This document shows, piece by piece, positions 6,488 through 9,941 of a DNA stretch of 9,941 nt. Location of the stretch: NCBI GenBank assembly GCA_913009765.1, contig CAJVYT010000139.1, forward strand, positions 1 through 9,941. The letters run 5' to 3'. Positions within the stretch are counted from its first letter, which is position 1; the number at the start of each line of letters is the position of its first letter. The stretch is from an uncultured candidate division Zixibacteria bacterium. GTDB taxonomy: Bacteria > Zixibacteria > MSB-5A5 > GN15 > FEB-12. A program made the translations under genes and the position numbers. The notes under the pieces were generated by a model. The model saw nothing but the letters and a program-made list of their open reading frames with translations. It was not told the origin of the DNA and ran no database searches.

Positions 6488-7396
6488 TTATTGAAGTTTA
6501 GATTTTTCAAGTGCTGCCTGTAGATCTTTTACATGTGCCTGTGCTGTGGAAATATCATTTTTTGCTCCGGGATTACCTTTAGCCATTTTGATGAATTTTT
6601 GCCAGTTCGCAATATTGACAGCGTAACTTTCAGGGTCAGAAGTTTCTATAGCAATTGCATAGTTATACGCAGCTCTATATCTTCTTTTTGATTTTGATTT
6701 CATCGCTTTTTTAAATGCAGCAGCAGCAGCAGAATATTTACCGTCATTTAAATATATTTGTCCTAATGTAGAATGAGCTAAATAATAATCCGGTTTTATA
6801 GATGCAGATTTTTTTAATGCTTTTATTGCCTCAGCCTTTTTACCGCTGTTTTTGTATGCTTTTCCAAGCATGTAATAGGTCAACTGGTCACCGCCGCCCA
6901 ATTCATGACTTTTATTAAATGCAGCAATAACTTCGGCATAATTTTTCTTCTTATAGTAAACCTTACCTAGCTCTTTATAGGCACCGGCATCTTCTTTTAA
7001 TGATAAGGCTGATTTAAAGGAAAGTTCTGCTTCGGCATATTTTTTTAATTTGTATTGAACTTTACCTAAATTTGTGAATGCATCAAAACTTTTAGAGTCT
7101 TTTTCAGTTGCAGTTTTAAAGTTTGATAAGGCAGCATCGTAATTTCTGTTAACAAAGTTTATAGTACCTAAATTAATATAGGCATCAATATAATTAGGAT
7201 CTTCTTTTATACATAGTTGATAAGATGCGATAGCACCCATTTTATTATTTGCTTTTTCAAATTCCAATCCTTGATTAAATGCTTCTTTTGCTTTGGCTGC
7301 ATCGGCAAAACTACTTGCCGTAAAACTTAAAAGAGCAATAAGGACGGTTAGTATGAATATTAGGGGAGAGGCTGTTTGTTTATTATTTTGAGCCAT
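6488..7396 (-). CDS. Exported tetratricopeptide-repeat protein
   Basis: A 302-residue protein with an N-terminal hydrophobic signal segment (about 11-31, SPLIFILTVLIALLSFTA then SSFA before the likely cleavage site) and six TPR units at about 35-68, 69-102, 103-136, 137-169, 171-204 and 205-238. Each shows the A-x-x-x-L-G-x-(I/V)-x-(Y/F)...Y-x-x-A-x-x-x-F-x-x-A pattern. The last 60 residues are a degenerate seventh repeat and a helical tail. TPR arrays hold other proteins; a periplasmic scaffold or envelope-assembly role is inference, and no partner can be named. The ATG at 7396 follows GAAAGGAA (7401-7408, minus strand) at a good distance. The gene lies 68 bases downstream of purE in the same direction with no obvious terminator between, so co-transcription with the purine genes is possible but unproven. 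Confidence 0.88.
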   Translation of the reverse strand: MAQNNKQTASPLIFILTVLIALLSFTASSFADAAKAKEAFNQGLEFEKANNKMGAIASYQLCIKEDPNYIDAYINLGTINFVNRNYDAALSNFKTATEKDSKSFDAFTNLGKVQYKLKKYAEAELSFKSALSLKEDAGAYKELGKVYYKKKNYAEVIAAFNKSHELGGGDQLTYYMLGKAYKNSGKKAEAIKALKKSASIKPDYYLAHSTLGQIYLNDGKYSAAAAAFKKAMKSKSKRRYRAAYNYAIAIETSDPESYAVNIANWQKFIKMAKGNPGAKNDISTAQAHVKDLQAALEKSKLQ

Positions 7397-7464
7397 GTGG
7401 TTCCTTTCAGTTATATTTTGCTTCTATTATTTTCTACACAAATTGGTACAAAATGATCCGTAAA

Positions 7465-7911
7465 TTATAGTGAATTACGATGTTTCATAAGAGCTTGTTT
7501 GACATCATCATATTTTAAAGCCAAAATTCGGGCAGCTAAAACCGCAGCATTTTTAGCCCCCGGTGAGCCAATAGCTACTGCTGCAACCGGTATCCCCGGA
7601 GGCATTTGTGTGACCGACAGCAGAGCATCTATACCGCCCAAAGCAGCCGGTAGAGGTACACCGATAACAGGCAGATTTGAATGAGCAGCTGCTACACCCG
7701 GAAGAGCAGCCGAAAGTCCTGCCATTGCGATAATGATCTCATAGCCGTCTTTTTCTGCTTTTTGGATATATTCTTTAGTCTGTTCGGGATGTCGATGTGC
7801 TGATGAAACTTTCAAATCTGATTTAATATGAAAAACTTCCAACTGAGCAATGCACTTTTCAGCATATTCCATATCAGATTTTGAACCTATTATAATAAAT
7901 GCTTTTGCCAT
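7465..7911 (-). CDS. purE: PurE, N5-carboxyaminoimidazole ribonucleotide mutase / AIR carboxylase family
   Basis: A 148-residue PurE, close to the 160-170 usual for the stand-alone enzyme. PurE forms 4-carboxy-AIR in purine synthesis, either from N5-CAIR (class I, with PurK) or from AIR and CO2 (class II). Seen: GSKSDMEYAEK (9-19), SSAHRHPE (36-43, His39 aligned to E. coli catalytic His45), AGLSAALPGV (64-73), LPVIGVPL, GGIDALLSVTQMPPGIPVAAVAIG and GAKNAAVLAARILAL. Overall it resembles class I, but Ala69 stands where E. coli has His75 of GGAAHLPG, so the class is not settled. The start ATG (7911) is seven bases after the purD stop. An AAGG (7922-7926, minus strand) lies inside the purD end as a rather distant ribosome binding site. 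It is surely co-transcribed with purD. Confidence 0.95.
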   Translation of the reverse strand: MAKAFIIIGSKSDMEYAEKCIAQLEVFHIKSDLKVSSAHRHPEQTKEYIQKAEKDGYEIIIAMAGLSAALPGVAAAHSNLPVIGVPLPAALGGIDALLSVTQMPPGIPVAAVAIGSPGAKNAAVLAARILALKYDDVKQALMKHRNSL

Positions 7912-7918
7912 ATTTTTG

Positions 7919-9199
7919 TTACCTTTTGGTTGATTTTAAAACACGGAATCCAATATCTTTCCTATACATAGCTCCGTTAAATTTAATCTTGCCGACCCCT
8001 TTGTACGCACGATTAAGGGCTAATTGTAAGTTTTTATCGGTACCTGTTACACCTAAAACTCGACCTCCGGCAGTAACCCATTTATTATCTTTAAGAGCAG
8101 TGCCGGCATGGAATATAAAACAGTTTTCTTCCTTAAAGTCATGGAGTCCTTTTATCTGCATTCCTTTGGCGTATTTCCCGGGGTAACCTTTTGATGCCAT
8201 CGTTATACATGCAGAACTTCCTTGTTTCCAATTTAGTTTTGGAAAATTACCAAGTGTTTGGTTTATTGATGCCAGCATAAGTTCGGCTAAATCTGTTTTT
8301 AAAAGAGGAAGTACCGCCTGGGTTTCCGGGTCTCCAAAACGACAATTATATTCCAATACTTTAGGACCTGCTTCAGTAAGCATCATGCCGGCGTATAAAA
8401 CACCTTTGAAAGGAATACCATCTTGCGACATGCCATGAATTGTCGGGGAAAGCACATGATCCATTATTTGAGTCATGACTTCTTTAGTGACAAATTCAGT
8501 TGGGCAATATGCCCCCATGCCACCCGTGTTTGGTCCTTTATCACCTTCGTATGCTTGCTTATGATCTTGACTTGGCAGTAAAGGTATTATGGTCTTCCCG
8601 TCAGCAATTGCCATAATTGAGACTTCTTGACCTTTTATGAATGATTCAATTAAGACTTGTGTGCCGGCATTCCCAAAAACTTTTGACAGCATAATATCTT
8701 CAAGTGCCTTGGTAGCCTCTTCAATATCTTTAACTATTATCACACCTTTACCGGCAGCAAGCCCATCAGCTTTGATAACTAAAGGAAACTGTGCTGAATT
8801 ACAAAACCCGATAGCTTCGGCATAAATTTTAAAAGTTTTAAATGGAGCAGTCGGAATATGGTGCTTTCGCATAAATTCTTTTGAAAATACCTTACTGCTT
8901 TCAAGTTGTGCTGCTGCTTTGGTTGGACCGAAAATTTTTAGTTTTTTTCTTTGAAAATCATTTACAATTCCTTTTGCCAAAGGTACTTCCGGTCCTACGA
9001 TGGTTAAACCAATTTTATTACGAAGAGCAAAGTCGACTAATGCTTTTGTGTTATCAGCTTTAATATTAACACATTTTGCCTGTTTACCTATTCCGGCATT
9101 ACCCGGGGCACAATAAATCTTATCAACTTTTTTTGATTTTTTTAACTTCCAAACGATCGCATGTTCTCGACCGCCGGAACCAATTACTAATACTTTCAT
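7919..9199 (-). CDS. purD: PurD, phosphoribosylamine-glycine ligase (GAR synthetase)
   Basis: A complete 426-residue GAR synthetase (E. coli 429), the ATP-grasp enzyme that joins glycine to 5-phosphoribosylamine in the second step of purine synthesis. Seen in order: N-terminal GSGGREHA (7-14) and PGNAG (32-36); GPEVPLAKGI (69-78); ATP-grasp KADGLAAGKGV (143-153); PSQDHK (209-214); GPNTGGMGAY (222-231); the metal/ATP site EYNCRFGDPETQ (283-294); and the C-terminal TAGGRVLGVT (376-385) with YRKDIGFR (412-419). No key residue is missing. The ATG at 9199 is preceded on the minus strand by TTAGGAAG at about five bases, and a good promoter ends about 30 bases upstream. It is the first gene of a leftward unit with purE. 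Confidence 0.97.
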   Translation of the reverse strand: MKVLVIGSGGREHAIVWKLKKSKKVDKIYCAPGNAGIGKQAKCVNIKADNTKALVDFALRNKIGLTIVGPEVPLAKGIVNDFQRKKLKIFGPTKAAAQLESSKVFSKEFMRKHHIPTAPFKTFKIYAEAIGFCNSAQFPLVIKADGLAAGKGVIIVKDIEEATKALEDIMLSKVFGNAGTQVLIESFIKGQEVSIMAIADGKTIIPLLPSQDHKQAYEGDKGPNTGGMGAYCPTEFVTKEVMTQIMDHVLSPTIHGMSQDGIPFKGVLYAGMMLTEAGPKVLEYNCRFGDPETQAVLPLLKTDLAELMLASINQTLGNFPKLNWKQGSSACITMASKGYPGKYAKGMQIKGLHDFKEENCFIFHAGTALKDNKWVTAGGRVLGVTGTDKNLQLALNRAYKGVGKIKFNGAMYRKDIGFRVLKSTKR

Positions 9200-9229
9200 A
9201 CGCTTCCTAAATCTCTATTTGGAACGGAA

Positions 9230-9258
9230 ATTATAAGGTAAATATACATAAAAGACAA
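9230..9258 (-). promoter_or_regulatory. Sigma70-type promoter of purD-purE
   Basis: On the minus strand TTGTCT (9253-9258) is followed after 17 bases by a perfect TATAAT (9230-9235). This gives a leader of roughly 25 bases that contains the purD ribosome binding site. I see no riboswitch-like structure in the short leader and no clear purine-repressor site. Confidence 0.65.
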
Positions 9259-9346
9259 CCTGTTTTTTGCTTATGACGTATTTACATAAATTTTTGTGTA
9301 ATGTAATTTATTTTTAAGTATTGCAAAATTCTTTGGATATAATTGG

Positions 9347-9361
9347 TTGACAAAGCGTCAA
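9347..9361. repeat. Short palindrome TTGAC-AAAGC-GTCAA in the divergent region
   Basis: Five-base arms TTGAC (9347-9351) and GTCAA (9357-9361) flank a five-base centre, overlapping the candidate -35 of the rightward gene. The size and place fit a small operator, but arms this short also arise by chance in a 254-base AT-rich spacer. Confidence 0.3.
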
Positions 9362-9376
9362 TTAAGTGTTTATTTC
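9347..9376 (+). promoter_or_regulatory. Candidate promoter of the beta-barrel gene
   Basis: A consensus TTGACA (9347-9352) is followed after 17-18 bases by TTATTT/TATTTC, a poor -10. The leader would be about 70 bases. The -35 is convincing, the -10 is not, so this is only a candidate. Confidence 0.35.
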
Positions 9377-9453
9377 AATTTTTTGTAGGGCAAATGTGCT
9401 TGCAAGAGATGATTTAGATATGAAGATAATTGTTAAAAATATTAGAGGATTTT

Positions 9454-9766
9454 ATGATGAAAAAAACGCTGGCTTTGACCCTTGTGATGTTGTTAGTTCT
9501 ATGTAATCTTTCTGCTGTTGCTCAAGAAGATGATGCCGTTGATAAAGATAGAGCAGAATTTACATTTTTTGGAGGATTTGGGCTTCCAACCGGTGATTTA
9601 TCCGATTGGGGTGCTGATTCATTAAACCCGGGAAGTGGAAATAATATCGGTCTTGAGGGCGGATTTTTCTTTACTCCAAGTATTGCAGCCGGATTTAATT
9701 TTACATACACAAGCTTATCTATTGATTCTGACAATCAGTATACTACTGACTTGACTCATCGTATAT
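9454..9766 (+). CDS. Outer-membrane beta-barrel protein, N-terminal 104 residues, cut by adapter
   Basis: The product begins with a clear signal peptide (MMKKTLALTLVMLLVLCNLSAVA, cleavage before QEDD) and continues with alternating glycine/aromatic strands typical of small outer-membrane barrels: AEFTFFGGFGLPTGDLS, NIGLEGGFFFTPSIAAGFNFTYTSLSI. I start at ATG 9454 (or 9457) because GAGGA at 9445-9449 is correctly spaced; the in-frame ATG at 9430 would only add eight residues ahead of the signal peptide. Translation appears to stop at 9766-9768, but that TAG is one genomic T plus the first AG of the adapter, so the stop is artificial and the true C-terminus is unknown. Family membership (generic beta-barrel, OmpA/Ail-like size class) is a soft call; the specific function is unknown. 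Confidence 0.78.
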
Positions 9767-9824
9767 AGATCGGAAGAGCGTCGTGTAGGGAAAGAGTGTA
9801 GATCTCGGTGGTCGCCGTATCATT
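9767..9824 (-). other. Illumina P5/universal adapter, reverse complement (58 nt, contamination)
   Basis: The sequence begins AGATCGGAAGAGCGTCGTGT and ends GTCGCCGTATCATT. It is the exact reverse complement of the copy at 918-975 and the standard 3' read-through form of the adapter. Genomic sequence ends at 9766. Confidence 0.99.
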
Positions 9825-9941
9825 AAAAAAAAAAAAAAGAGACAACAGAAAAATGATAAAGGAATTTAAAAACAAGCAATAGAGGAGTTACAGGATACAA
9901 TATTGGCACAACTAAGATAGACTCTAACTGCTTAGCAGGTA
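9825..9941. other. Poly-A run and unassigned A-rich tail beyond the adapter
   Basis: Fourteen A (9825-9838) follow the adapter, then about 100 bases that are A-rich at first and more balanced from about 9880. No gene is recognised. One short forward frame (about 9884-9940) reads GVTGYNIGTTKIDSNCLAG and a reverse frame is also open, but neither is long enough to mean anything. This may be read noise or an unrelated fragment joined through the homopolymer. Confidence 0.7.

Noticed and set aside
7499..9063. Forward open frames opposite purE and purD
   Set aside because: They are antisense to confidently identified purine genes and show no recognisable domain.
9522..9734. Reverse open frame opposite the beta-barrel gene
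   Set aside because: It is antisense to a gene with a good ribosome binding site and signal peptide; no homology pattern is seen.
918..9824. Perfect 58-bp inverted repeats bounding an 8.8-kb unit, resembling terminal repeats of a transposon or genomic island
   Set aside because: The repeats are exactly the Illumina adapter with homopolymer tails outside. There is no transposase, integrase or target duplication, and the bounded genes are cut at both ends.
9839..9941. Possible small coding region in the right tail
   Set aside because: Frames on both strands are under 40 codons and unrecognised, and the sequence lies beyond an adapter and poly-A run.

Overview
The window reads as a chimeric metagenomic contig, not one uninterrupted piece of genome. 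Two perfect copies of the 58-nt Illumina P5/universal adapter, in inverted orientation, sit at 918-975 (followed inward by genomic sequence) and 9767-9824. Each has a homopolymer tail on its outer side (11 T at 907-917, 14 A at 9825-9838), the pattern left by short-fragment read-through. Only 976-9766 can be trusted as a contiguous genomic segment. Sequence at 1-906 and 9839-9941 should not be treated as linked to it.

The core segment (976-9766) is AT-rich. It looks like an uncultured member of the FCB superphylum (Bacteroidota, Zixibacteria, Marinimicrobia and relatives). The main reasons are a secreted protein with a T9SS-type C-terminal sorting domain (NYPNPFN start, GIYFYRL and final KK-M-LLK), BACON-like domains, and a 31-residue AURKAIP1/COX24-type basic protein of the kind common in Bacteroidota. 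The exact phylum cannot be told from sequence alone.

Core layout: the 3' part of sppA (976-1412); an HU-family DNA-binding protein (1581-1865) with the small basic, probably ribosome-associated protein (1890-1985) just behind it; a terminator hairpin (2132-2158); a 950-residue secreted multidomain protein (2181-5033); and a 413-residue exported protein of three tandem ~105-residue units with no function I recognise (5122-6363). A strong bidirectional terminator (6439-6465) separates these from a leftward block: purD (7919-9199) and purE (7465-7911), seven bases apart, then an exported TPR protein (6488-7396). purD has a clear promoter at 9230-9258. Divergent from it, an outer-membrane beta-barrel gene begins at 9454 and is cut by the adapter at 9766.

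The left flank (1-906) holds two partial leftward genes from another source: a flavin reductase-like protein in GC-rich sequence (1-388) and an atypical SDR fragment in AT-rich sequence (339-906). The abrupt composition change at about 385-395, together with loss of the SDR protein's expected C-terminus there, suggests a further join inside this flank. The right tail (9839-9941) is A-rich and I recognise no gene in it.

Functionally the core combines housekeeping (nucleoid protein, purine synthesis, envelope protease) with several cell-envelope or secreted proteins. I see no CRISPR array, defence system, mobile element, tRNA or rRNA. The most unusual real biology is the triplicated-domain exported protein and the propeller/BACON/cohesin-like secreted protein beside it. 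The most consequential observation is the adapter artefact, which also creates a false N-terminus on SppA and a false stop codon in the beta-barrel gene.
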